From assembly GCA_964619535.1 (NCBI GenBank), contig CAZUEX010000001.1:186001-250000 (forward strand): a stretch of DNA of 64,000 nt, in the 5' to 3' direction. The notes below the pieces were generated by a model. It was not told the origin of the DNA, did no database searches, and was given only the letters and a program-made list of their open reading frames with translations. This stretch comes from Leptonema sp964619535. Lineage in GTDB: Bacteria > Spirochaetota > Leptospiria > Leptospirales > Leptonemataceae. Below, one piece after another: positions 43,037 through 51,582 of the stretch (position 1 is the first letter of the stretch; each line of letters begins with the position of its first letter). The position numbers were made by a program, and so were the translations under genes.

Positions 43037-46000
43037 GTCGATGCAATCGTAACGATGTGCCCAATCCGCCTTCTCCCTTGGTAACGCGTAGCTCAAGGCC
43101 AAGCAGTTGAGCGGCTGCCTGCAAAAAGGGAAAGCCCTGGCCACCTGCTGGGTTCATCGATCCGGTTTTACGGATCAGTCCTTCCCCATCATCCTCGATC
43201 GTCAGCACGATACCTCCGCGATTCTCTGTGCTTTCAATAAGCAGTCTGCGACCATCACTGTGTTCGATGGCATTGGCCACTGCCTCTGAGAGAAACCACA
43301 GAAACAGAGGAACGTCTCCATCTGTGAGCAGGGCTGCAAGATGATTCGGTTCCACGCGAAACTCGGGATATAGCATTGTGTCTTTGAGCAACGCGGTGAT
43401 GTTTTCCAGAAAGGGCTGCACGGCTGCATCGGTAAGGGCATCACCTGAATGACCGAGCAGATAGGGGACAAAATGGGTTCGCACACTCAGGGCCTGACGA
43501 TCTTCGTCTTCAATGGCATCAGACTGCGCAAGTAGCAGGTCCGAGCTACGCTTTTCAATAAAGCGGCGGACGGTTTTCAGGTTTTCGGTAACGGCCGACA
43601 GACGCTGTACGGTTCTGCGGTCCTTTTCATCATGATAGGCTGCGGCAACGAAAGGAAGCAGGTGTTCCAGAAGTGCCATGTCCCCTGCATTGAGAGAGAT
43701 GTTTTCCTCTGTAGTTAAAACCAGGACGCCTTCTGTATGTGAGCCAAGGACCAGGGGCAACACAATGGTGGTTTCTACAGCATCTCTTGCCGCATTGTAC
43801 ATCTCTTCGTATGCATTGAAATGTGACAGATCATCGGCCAGGAATCGCAGGGATTCAGGGCCCGGTAGATCATAGGGTTCCTGTCCGGCTACCTTGTTTA
43901 AAATGGTCGGCCTCTGTGAGGCCAGGGCCTGCCCGAAATACGTATCGCTCAGAGCGAGGCGCGTGGAGGCGAAGTCAAAGGAAGGAGAAGAAAACGTTGG
44001 AATCAGGTTTTCCTGTTCATCCAGCGAGTAGAAGATGATGCGTTGCAGACGTATGTCTCGCAGTACGTTTTCTTTCAGGTAGTCGATCTTCTCTTCGAAG
44101 GTTTCCTGGCGCGACAGGGCACGCGAGGCCTCAGCCATTAAATGGCCTTCTTTGCGGGAGTTCTTAACCTGAACACGGGTTTGCTCGAGTTCGTCGCGCA
44201 GGCCGTCGATGGTGTTTCGTTGTTGCTGGATCAGGGCCAGATAGTTTTCGATTTCTTTCTGCAGTTCTTTGACCCGTTCCTCGAAAGAGGCAACCTGTTC
44301 GAGCTTTTGATGAACGACTTCCTCTTTCTGGCGAATAGATTCTTTGAGCTTTTCAATGGTCTGCTCCAGCTCGCCCTGTAAGGTCTCGGCAGCCTGCAGG
44401 GAGCGCTTCAGTTTCTGTTCCTCCATGTGGTAGGTTCGAATCTCTTCGTTCTTCGAGCGTATGAGATCCTGTAGTTCCTTGTTCTCGGCCTGCGCTTCTG
44501 CAAGACCGGACTGGATTGCCTCGATCTGTTCAAGCAGTTCTGTGTGACGACTGTGCGCCTCTTCCAGATCGTTCTTGAACTGATGGTTTATCTGCTTTTC
44601 GCGCTGAAGCTGCTGTTCGAGCTTTTGAATGCTATCATTCTGGCTCTGAATCTTTTCTTGCTTCGCTGTAAGCTGATCCTGCAGTTCCTGTTGCAGCTGG
44701 CTCCATTCTGCTGCGCGGGCTGCCTGGTCGGCGAGGAGCCTTTCCCGCTCTGTACGTCGTTCCTCTTTCTCTCTTTCGAGAAAGCGGTCGAGTTCGACGA
44801 TACGGCTCTGGCTTTGCTGCAGTTCTTTTTCGAGACCGTCGATGCGGGCCAGATGCTCTCGCTTCTGCTCCTCCAGCGAGTCAATACGCTGTGAGGCTTC
44901 GGCTAAAAGCTGCTCCGCTGTTTGCAGGGATGCTTCGCGTTCTCGAATCGTAGCATTCAATTCCTCAGAAACAAGCAGGCTTTCTTCTTCGATACGGGCA
45001 ATGCGTTCGTTCAAATGATTCCGCTGTTTCTGGAATTCTTCTCTTTCCTGTTCAAGGGTCTGTAAAATCGATTCATTCGACTCCTGCAGCTTGCTAACGC
45101 GGTCCTTTTGCTGCTGAATCTGTTCGTCGCGGTGCCTGATCTCGTTCTGAAGTCCTTCAACGAGTGACCGATGTGCTTCTTCTATGCGTTGCTTTTCTAT
45201 GGCGGCGGCCTCAGCCTTTTCGGCGGCCTCCTGCTTTAGCTGTTCGACTGCTTTTCTGTGTTCTTCAACGAGGCTGTCTACAAAACGTTTGTGTTCGGCC
45301 TGCAGGTCTGTGATCTCTCTGCTATGTTTCTCTGCAAGTTCGGCCAGCTCTTTCTGCCTGGCCGTCTGCAGGGCAGCGTTCTCCTCAGCCTGCTTTTTCT
45401 TGAGGTTTTCGACTTCGATGGCATGCTCGCTATTGGCACGCTTGATGGCCGCCTCAAAGTCTTCTGTAAGCGCTCGAATGCGTTCTTCACCGGATCTGTT
45501 CAGAGCTTCGATCCTGCTTTTCAGTTCGCTGGATTCGTTTTCAGCCTTCGTTCTGATGCTTTGCAGCTCTTCGTCCCGCAGCTGGATTTCCAGGGTCAGC
45601 TCTTCCTTTAAAGCATTCAGTTCGGTAAGGCGGCGCTGCTCAAGCTCCTGCCTTGTCTCGGCCAGCTCTTTCTGTCGTTGCTCTTCGGATTGTTGAAGGG
45701 CCGTTTGCAGGGCAGAGACCTCTTCTTCTCGCTTTTGCTGTTCCTGCTTTTGCAGCTCGGATAGCTCCAGGGCATGAGCCGCTTTCAGTTCGGTGATCTG
45801 TCCTGTCAGGGTTTGTCGCAATTCTTCCAGGGCTACAGAATGGGACCGGACCAGCTCTTCCTTTTCTCTTTCCAGCCGGGCCTGCAGGGATTGCAGGGCC
45901 TGCTCTTTTTCTTGTTGCAGTGTGTTCTGGGTTTCAGCGAGGGCCTTTTCATGCTGCTGTCGTTGTTGTTGCAGCTCTGCCTGCGCNNNNNNNNNNNNNN

Positions 46001-47405
46001 NNNNNNNNNNNNNNNNNNNNNNNNNNNNNNNNNNNNNNNNNNNNNNNNNNNNNNNNNNNNNNNNNNNNNNNNNNNNNNNNNNNNNNTGTTGCAGCTCTGC
46101 CTGCGCATGCTGCAGTCGGTTCTGTAGATCGGCCTGAACGGTCTGCAGTTGCTCCTGAAGCGCTGTTGTGGCCTGTTCTTTTTCCTGTTGTAGCGTGTGC
46201 TGCAGTTCGGTTAGATCTTTATCGCGCTGCTGGCGCTCCTGTTGCAGCTTTTCCTGCAGGTTGGACTGTACGGTTTGCAGCCGTTCTTCTACTTCTGCAA
46301 CGGCTCGTTCTCGTTCTTCTACAAGCCTTGCCTGCAGGGCGGAAAGCTCCTGGCGGTGGCTTTCGATCAACTGCTGTCGTTCCTGGTCGAGGGCTTCCTT
46401 TTCGCGTGCCAGTTCTTCGCGTTCATGTCTCAGCGCTGTATTGAGCTCTTCCAGTTCTTCAGCATGCCGCTTTCGTACCTGTGTAAGCTCTTCATCGCGT
46501 TGCAGTATTTCAAGTTCCAGTTGTTCGCGAAGCGCAGTGAGCTGCTTTTCTGTTTGGCGGGCCAGCTCGTCGGTCAGCTGGTTCTTCTGGGTTTCCAGTT
46601 CTGCCGCATGCTTTTGCTTGAGATTGAGGACGGTCTGGCTGTGGGCAGCCTGTGCCTGTTTTGCCTTTTCGTCAAGGGCCTGGATTTCGCTCTCTTTTGC
46701 CTGCAGGGTGTCTTCCAGCTTCTTCCTGTATGTGCTTTCCAGGCTATGCAGCTGTTCTTTGAGGCGCTCTTCATGTTCCTGCGTTTTCTGGAGAAGCAGT
46801 TCTGATGCTTTTCGAATGTGGTATTCCAGGATGATCGCCGGAAGGGCCGTGGCAGCCACTTCAATGTCCTTTTTCAGAGGATTGCTATCCTCCTGATAGA
46901 GCCAGAGCGTAAAAAGGCGTTCTCTGTCTGTTAGCTGCACGGGCAGGGAAAGCCCTTTTAACGGTTCTTCGGCGTCGGTTTGACGAATGGTATCAGATGA
47001 ATCCGGAAGGGTTAGCCTGGCTACGGAAAGACCTTCATCGGGCTTATGCCATCCCGATTCATCGAGCAAAGCCTCGGCCTGAAAGCGGCCGCTCTTTCCG
47101 GATAGAAAAAGAATGCCGGTCAGGGGCAGCTGTTTTGCCACTGCCTGAAAGAGCTGCGAGCCGCGATCCGATTGCTGGTAGTCTACCCGCGACAGGTTTC
47201 GCAGTAATGTTATGAGGCCTTCACCTGCAGCAGCTGGCTGCTTTTCCGCTGCCTTTTTCGTGGCTGTCTTTTTGGCTTTTACGGCAGCCACGGCCGTCTT
47301 TGCCGTGCTTTTTTTCGCCGGTTTCGCTGCCTTTTTTGAGGCTGTCTTTTTCGTTGTCTTTTTGGCAGTTTTCTTTGCTGTTTTTTTCGACGGATTCGTA
47401 GCCAT
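43032..47405 (-). CDS. Very long coiled-coil protein with H1-like N-terminal tail and C-terminal histidine-kinase-type ATPase domain (contains assembly gap)
   Basis: From ATG 47405 the product has about 1457 residues, 33 to 34 of them hidden by 100 N. Residues 2-60 are a Lys/Ala/Thr tail (KKTAKKTAKKTTKK). Residues about 65-200 look like a GAF-type domain. Residues about 205-1105 are an unbroken Gln/Glu/Leu-rich coiled coil with QQ(E/R)K-type repeats. Residues about 1110-1240 form a second GAF-like domain. The last 130 residues are a GHKL ATPase: SEAVANAIEHSDG (N box), IEDDGEGL (G1 box) and GGLGTSLRLHRR. No phospho-accepting histidine is obvious. The order GAF, coiled coil, GAF, ATPase suggests a cytoplasmic sensor or scaffold. 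The start lies 8 bp after the SDR stop, so the two are co-transcribed. Confidence 0.85.
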   Translation of the reverse strand: MATNPSKKTAKKTAKKTTKKTASKKAAKPAKKSTAKTAVAAVKAKKTATKKAAEKQPAAAGEGLITLLRNLSRVDYQQSDRGSQLFQAVAKQLPLTGILFLSGKSGRFQAEALLDESGWHKPDEGLSVARLTLPDSSDTIRQTDAEEPLKGLSLPVQLTDRERLFTLWLYQEDSNPLKKDIEVAATALPAIILEYHIRKASELLLQKTQEHEERLKEQLHSLESTYRKKLEDTLQAKESEIQALDEKAKQAQAAHSQTVLNLKQKHAAELETQKNQLTDELARQTEKQLTALREQLELEILQRDEELTQVRKRHAEELEELNTALRHEREELAREKEALDQERQQLIESHRQELSALQARLVEERERAVAEVEERLQTVQSNLQEKLQQERQQRDKDLTELQHTLQQEKEQATTALQEQLQTVQADLQNRLQHAQAELQXXXXXXXXXXXXXXXXXXXXXXXXXXXXXXXXXXAQAELQQQRQQHEKALAETQNTLQQEKEQALQSLQARLEREKEELVRSHSVALEELRQTLTGQITELKAAHALELSELQKQEQQKREEEVSALQTALQQSEEQRQKELAETRQELEQRRLTELNALKEELTLEIQLRDEELQSIRTKAENESSELKSRIEALNRSGEERIRALTEDFEAAIKRANSEHAIEVENLKKKQAEENAALQTARQKELAELAEKHSREITDLQAEHKRFVDSLVEEHRKAVEQLKQEAAEKAEAAAIEKQRIEEAHRSLVEGLQNEIRHRDEQIQQQKDRVSKLQESNESILQTLEQEREEFQKQRNHLNERIARIEEESLLVSEELNATIREREASLQTAEQLLAEASQRIDSLEEQKREHLARIDGLEKELQQSQSRIVELDRFLEREKEERRTERERLLADQAARAAEWSQLQQELQDQLTAKQEKIQSQNDSIQKLEQQLQREKQINHQFKNDLEEAHSRHTELLEQIEAIQSGLAEAQAENKELQDLIRSKNEEIRTYHMEEQKLKRSLQAAETLQGELEQTIEKLKESIRQKEEVVHQKLEQVASFEERVKELQKEIENYLALIQQQRNTIDGLRDELEQTRVQVKNSRKEGHLMAEASRALSRQETFEEKIDYLKENVLRDIRLQRIIFYSLDEQENLIPTFSSPSFDFASTRLALSDTYFGQALASQRPTILNKVAGQEPYDLPGPESLRFLADDLSHFNAYEEMYNAARDAVETTIVLPLVLGSHTEGVLVLTTEENISLNAGDMALLEHLLPFVAAAYHDEKDRRTVQRLSAVTENLKTVRRFIEKRSSDLLLAQSDAIEDEDRQALSVRTHFVPYLLGHSGDALTDAAVQPFLENITALLKDTMLYPEFRVEPNHLAALLTDGDVPLFLWFLSEAVANAIEHSDGRRLLIESTENRGGIVLTIEDDGEGLIRKTGSMNPAGGQGFPFLQAAAQLLGLELRVTKGEGGLGTSLRLHRR
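45987..46086. other. Assembly gap of 100 N
   Basis: Exactly 100 N interrupt the coiled-coil gene. The same 20-bp sequence lies directly before (45967-45986) and directly after (46087-46106) the gap. The reading frame is kept only if 100 is treated as real; the true size is unknown. Confidence 0.99.
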
Positions 47406-47413
47406 GGGATCGA

Positions 47414-48232
47414 TCAATCCTTTCTGTGCAGATTTTCTGTGTAAGACCGCTGGATGGCGTCCAGAACGGAAGCGGGAAGAAGACGTTTTACGGCGCCGTA
47501 AAAGGAGGCATCAAGGCCCACGCGAAAACGGGCCGGAAGCCGGCGTTTGCGCAACAGACGGGCGATGGAGCGCGCCGCACGTTCGGGAGGAGTGGCCAGA
47601 CGGCCATACCGGGTGATTTCTTTCTGTATCAGACGATTTAAGAATCGATAGGGTGAATCCTCTGCCTCCAGGGCAGGGGTAAGCTGCATGTTGGCTTTGA
47701 AGTTTGTTCGGATCAGGCCCGGTTCTACAAGGCAGACCTCTATGCCAAGGGGAGCCAGTTCGTAGCGCATGGCTTCAGAGGCGGCCTCAAGGGCCCACTT
47801 TGAAGAACAGTAGGCCGAGCCTGTTGGAATAACCAGCTGACCGAGGATGGAGCTGATATTGATGATGCGCCCCGAACCTCGTTCGCGCATGGCCGGAAGA
47901 CAGTGGCGAATGATGCGAAGCGGTGAAAAGAAGTTCGTTTCGAACTGGGCCCGCAACTGCTCCTCACCCAGTTCTTCAAAAGGGCCATACAGACCGTATC
48001 CAGCATTGTTGATGATTACATCGGGAACAGGAATCTGCTGTAGAATCGATTGCATACGCTCTGCGTCGTTCACGTCGGCCTCCAAAGCCTGCAGTCCATC
48101 GAAATCGGCCGGGAACGGCAGTTTTGCCCTGTTGCGAACGATACCGATCACAGACCAGCCTTCCTGCAGCAGCTGGCGCGTCAGATGCAGACCGATTCCC
48201 GAGGTGATGCCCGTGATCAATGCCGTTTTCAC
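47414..48232 (-). CDS. Short-chain dehydrogenase/reductase
   Basis: The product is 272 residues, a classical SDR. It has the NAD(P)-binding TGITSGIG near residues 8-15, the NNAGYG structural motif near 95-100, the catalytic Ser in NISSILG, and YCSSK as the Tyr-Lys pair near 154-158. VEPGLIRTNF follows. The C-terminal extension (RKRRLPARFRVGLDAS, FYGAVKRLLP) resembles SDRs acting on lipids or fatty-acyl groups. The start is GTG 48232, close behind AAGGAG. It is followed 8 bp later by the coiled-coil ATPase gene. Substrate unknown. Confidence 0.92.
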   Translation of the reverse strand: MKTALITGITSGIGLHLTRQLLQEGWSVIGIVRNRAKLPFPADFDGLQALEADVNDAERMQSILQQIPVPDVIINNAGYGLYGPFEELGEEQLRAQFETNFFSPLRIIRHCLPAMRERGSGRIINISSILGQLVIPTGSAYCSSKWALEAASEAMRYELAPLGIEVCLVEPGLIRTNFKANMQLTPALEAEDSPYRFLNRLIQKEITRYGRLATPPERAARSIARLLRKRRLPARFRVGLDASFYGAVKRLLPASVLDAIQRSYTENLHRKD

Positions 48233-48371
48233 ATCTCCTTTTCTGCCGCATTGCGCTGTGCGTCAACTCACGACGGGAACTCATCCCTGCGGATTGCAAA
48301 AAGGCATCGGGCGCTGAAATCATTTTTTACTTTACCGGGAGGCCGGGGTGAGCAATTCTGGCACTCAGTTC

Positions 48372-48444
48372 GGGGGCTTAGCTCAGATGGGAGAGCATCT
48401 GCCTTGCACGCAGAAGGTCATCTGTTCTATCCCGATAGCCTCCA
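48372..48444 (+). tRNA. tRNA-Ala (anticodon TGC) with an unusual T arm
   Basis: The 73-nt cloverleaf folds as follows: acceptor GGGGGCT/AGCCTCC, D arm GCTC-loop-GAGC, anticodon arm TCTGC-CTTGCAC-GCAGA with anticodon TGC, variable AGGTC, T arm ATCTG-TTCTATC-CCGAT, discriminator A. CCA is not encoded after the discriminator. The T stem has a T-C mismatch and the T loop has T at the normally purine position 57; both would be explained by G-to-T changes from the usual ATCGGTTCGATCCCGAT. It should read GCN alanine codons if the T arm is functional. Confidence 0.9.
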
Positions 48445-48527
48445 CATTTCTGAAATTATTCTACCATTATTTTTTCCTCTGAAAATTTAATTCTCAATGT
48501 CCGCTGCTCCGGTAAACAGGAGCTCCG

Positions 48528-49439
48528 ATGAAAAAAATCAAGCGGCATCTGAGAGAGCTCCTGGCCATTGCTCTTAACACCCAGCAGATTTCCTACGTAG
48601 GCTGTGAAGCCGATCCCTCCTTCAACCTCGAAGAAGAGACCGGTTTTGGGGCTCATATCGTCATTCCGCGCAAGGTTGCTGCTGATGCTCTGGTCGAATA
48701 CTTCGACGAACGCAACGGACTGGTGCATCTGTGCAGTGTTCTGTTTCAGATGAACGGACGCGGTGGAGGAGCGGGGGGAATTATTGAACTGAAAGGCCTT
48801 CGACCGCTGCAGCTGGCCCTTGAGGAAGCCGGGTATCGCTTCGATTCGCAGATGGGGCGCTTTGTTCAGGTTCAGGGGAAGCGAAAATCCAGTGACTGGG
48901 GCTATCTCAGAAACGGTGAAGAGTATCGGCTGGCCTTTATGAGCGTGGATGTTGTGGGCAGCTCGGATCTTGTGCAGACCAACCTGAAGGTCGATATCGA
49001 GCATACCCTGCGCAACCTGCGTCAGTGGTTGCGATCCAATATTGAGGCAGAGAACGGCCGTCTGTGGTACTGGCACGGCGATGGTGGGCTTGCTGCCTTT
49101 CTTGAAGAGGAAGGCGTCAGCGCGGCGATGCGCTCCGGCCTGAAGATTGTGGCGAATCTGCCGGTTTTCAATATTACCGAAAATGAGCTGCGCTACGAAA
49201 ACGACATCCGTCTGCGTTTTGGGATTCACTATGGAACGGCCTGCTACTCTCCTGATACGGCCGCAATCCAGAGTGATGACATTCGACAGGCGATCACCAT
49301 CGAGCAGAAACACGGCGAAGCCAATACGGTACTGGTGTCTGAGTCGGCCTTTTTGCTGGCCAGCCCTGAAGTGAAAAAACTCTTTACAGAGGATGGACAG
49401 TACGGTCCGCTTCGACTGTACCGGAATATCCGGCTGTAA
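48528..49439 (+). CDS. Class III nucleotidyl cyclase-domain protein
   Basis: The product is 303 residues, soluble. Residues 1-130 are an unassigned N-terminal region. Residues about 140-290 form a class III adenylate/guanylate cyclase homology domain. The first metal aspartate is in FMSVDVVGSS and the second, 40-50 residues later, is in WYWHGDGGLAAF. RLRFGIHYGTACY is the following core strand. The two metal residues favour activity, but the substrate-selecting and transition-state residues are not clear. AGGAG lies 7 bp upstream of the start. The response-regulator gene begins 2 bp after its stop, so the two very probably work together. A product cyclic nucleotide could feed the binding proteins at 25823-26667. 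Confidence 0.8.
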   Translation: MKKIKRHLRELLAIALNTQQISYVGCEADPSFNLEEETGFGAHIVIPRKVAADALVEYFDERNGLVHLCSVLFQMNGRGGGAGGIIELKGLRPLQLALEEAGYRFDSQMGRFVQVQGKRKSSDWGYLRNGEEYRLAFMSVDVVGSSDLVQTNLKVDIEHTLRNLRQWLRSNIEAENGRLWYWHGDGGLAAFLEEEGVSAAMRSGLKIVANLPVFNITENELRYENDIRLRFGIHYGTACYSPDTAAIQSDDIRQAITIEQKHGEANTVLVSESAFLLASPEVKKLFTEDGQYGPLRLYRNIRL

Positions 49440-49441
49440 CC

Positions 49442-50449
49442 ATGGACATACTCATCGTAGATACGGATATCGGGGCGCGGAATGTATATGCCGGCCTTCT
49501 TACCTCTATCTTTCCGGCCCTGCATATTCGATATGCCGACAGTGCTGATCAGGCGCGGGAATCGCTGAAGCTTTCGCCTCCAGATCTGGTCATCCTTGAT
49601 TTCTACAGCGTGGAACAACCTTTTCCCTTCATGCGGGAATTGACGACCCAGGCACATCCCTTCATTGTCTTTGCGCGAAACGATGAAGAACGAATCATTG
49701 TAGAAAGCCTGAAAGGCGGCGCTCTTGACTTCGTGGCGAAGAAAAACATCAAGCTTGGCTATCTGAAGCAGGTCATTGCGCGGGCCTTGCTTGAGGTGCC
49801 TCGATGGCAGCACATGCAGCGTTCCCTGAACGAAGGGCCACAGTACACAGAGCATGAAAAGTTCAATGCCTATTTGCAACAGTACGTCCTTACCGATACA
49901 GGGATGGACCGCGGCCGTAACTCTCTGGAACTGGTCCCGGGACGTTCCTACCAGCTGATCTTTCAATACTGCTCTGTGCGTTTGCCGGCTACATCGTACA
50001 TGGATGAAGAGGCCAGGCAGAATCACATGCATCTTATACTCGATCGCATCGGCTCTATCGTTTCGGCACGTGGTGGCCTGGTCTGGACGCGGAAGGCCGA
50101 TGCAACCATATCCATCTTTGCCGCCAATGAACACCAGAATGCCATTCTTTCTGCCATCGAAGGACAGGCCGCTTTAATCGACATCTGCTGTCGCGTGTAT
50201 GTGGATCGCCCCAATGCCCTTTATGCCATGGATACGGGGCAGGTCGTGTACACAGAAGAAAGAGGCGATCTGGTCAGCGAGGCAATCAATCTAACGGCCC
50301 ATATGGCTGAGAAGTCTCCGTTTGAACGGGGCATTCTGGTTACCGATAACCTGTTTAAGAAGCTGGATCAGCGGACGAAAAAGTATTTCTTTAGCATAGG
50401 CAAAGAATTCGAAGGCCACCGGCTGCATTCCTTTGAGCATACGGCCTGA
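49442..50449 (+). CDS. Response regulator with degenerate cyclase-like output domain
   Basis: The product is 335 residues. The receiver domain (1-120) begins MDILIVDTDIGARN and keeps the phospho-acceptor Asp in LVILDFYS, the Lys in DFVAKKN, and an FAR in place of the usual Thr/Ser segment. The output domain (about 165-330) resembles a class III cyclase fold, but the first metal aspartate position reads QYCSVRLP and is lost, while ADATISIFA keeps the second. It is therefore probably a catalytically dead partner that regulates the active-looking cyclase encoded 2 bp upstream, perhaps as a heterodimer. The histidine kinase is not in the window. Confidence 0.75.
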   Translation: MDILIVDTDIGARNVYAGLLTSIFPALHIRYADSADQARESLKLSPPDLVILDFYSVEQPFPFMRELTTQAHPFIVFARNDEERIIVESLKGGALDFVAKKNIKLGYLKQVIARALLEVPRWQHMQRSLNEGPQYTEHEKFNAYLQQYVLTDTGMDRGRNSLELVPGRSYQLIFQYCSVRLPATSYMDEEARQNHMHLILDRIGSIVSARGGLVWTRKADATISIFAANEHQNAILSAIEGQAALIDICCRVYVDRPNALYAMDTGQVVYTEERGDLVSEAINLTAHMAEKSPFERGILVTDNLFKKLDQRTKKYFFSIGKEFEGHRLHSFEHTA

Positions 50450-50458
50450 TCGCAGAGC

Positions 50459-51469
50459 TCAGGAAACCCGGGCCATTTCTGTTATGCTGTGCAGCAGCTC
50501 TTCGATCGCCCCATCGATTGTGGCAGGTGTCCAGTCTTTTCGGGCAAATATCTCTTCGGATAGTCGCCGCCGGAAGAGGCGGGCTCCGGGACGACCGGCA
50601 AAGATGTTGGCAGCATGACGCAGCACGTGGTGAACGGGAATTCCTTCTGCCATCTGTTCATGCAGGTAGGGTAGCAGAGCAAGAACGGCATCCTGTTCCG
50701 TCGCTGCCGTTTCCGGATCCTCTTCTTGATAGATCTGGCTGTCTGCCCTGGCAAAGATAAACGGTGTATCGCAGGCCGCTCGTCCAATCATGACGCCATC
50801 GACGTGTTGCATGTGATGGGATGCTTCTTCGAGGCTTCGAATGCCGCCGTTGATTTCGATCGTTGCAGAAGGGAAGTCCTGCTTTAAGCGGTAGACCGTT
50901 TCGTACTGCAGGGGAGGGATGCTGCGGTTCTGCGCTGGATTCAATTTACCGAGAATGGCGATCCGGGCATGTACGATGAAGTGTTCCACACCTCCATCCC
51001 TGCATGCAGATACAAAATCTTTCAGTTCGGCGTAGGTCTCCCGTCCGTTGCCGTTTTTTTCGCGAATCCCGATACGATGCTTTACCGTAACGGGAATGGA
51101 GACGGCCTGTTTCATCTTTTCAAGGATACGGCGTACCAGCAGCGGGTCTGCCATCAAAGAAGCTCCGAAGTTGCCGGATTCAACTCGCGGGCTTGGGCAG
51201 CCACAGTTCAGATTGATGGCATCGTAACCGTAGTCCTCGCCGATCGCGGCACATTCGGCCAGGGCTTCGGGATCCGAACCACCCAGCTGCAAAACAACGG
51301 GATGTTCGCATGAGTTGTAGCGCAAAAACTTATGACGTTGACCGAAACGTATGGCAGTATCGGGGACCATCTCTGTATAAAGGACGGTATGCCTTGATAG
51401 CAGCCGCAGAAAGAATCGGTAATGCCGATCCGTATAATCCATCATCGGCGCTACACTGAGAAGGGCCAT
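50459..51469 (-). CDS. dusA: tRNA-dihydrouridine synthase A (DusA type)
   Basis: Dus enzymes reduce uridines in the tRNA D loop with FMN and NADPH; DusA acts at positions 20 and 20a. The 336 residues show the family marks. These are VAPMMDYTDRHYRFFLR at the start, the LNCGCPSPRV motif with the catalytic Cys, KHRIGI, HARIAILGKLNPAQNR (HAR with the DusA-specific insertion) and INGGI followed by GVMIGRA for FMN phosphate binding. It converges on the response-regulator gene with 9 bp between stops and is divergent from the metal transporter gene. Confidence 0.95.
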   Translation of the reverse strand: MALLSVAPMMDYTDRHYRFFLRLLSRHTVLYTEMVPDTAIRFGQRHKFLRYNSCEHPVVLQLGGSDPEALAECAAIGEDYGYDAINLNCGCPSPRVESGNFGASLMADPLLVRRILEKMKQAVSIPVTVKHRIGIREKNGNGRETYAELKDFVSACRDGGVEHFIVHARIAILGKLNPAQNRSIPPLQYETVYRLKQDFPSATIEINGGIRSLEEASHHMQHVDGVMIGRAACDTPFIFARADSQIYQEEDPETAATEQDAVLALLPYLHEQMAEGIPVHHVLRHAANIFAGRPGARLFRRRLSEEIFARKDWTPATIDGAIEELLHSITEMARVS

Positions 51470-51582
51470 AGTTCCGGTTTTTGAGATCGGGTATCTGTTT
51501 CAAATAAAAATGCAAAATGCCCTGCTGGCAGGCTACTCTTAAACTTGACCCCAACCGTAGGATTTTACTTCATTTAACGAAG

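Noticed and set aside
45184..46896. Long Cys/Ser/Phe/Leu-rich open frames antisense to the coiled-coil gene
   Set aside because: They are mirror images of the Gln/Glu/Lys repeats on the coding strand and run through the N gap.
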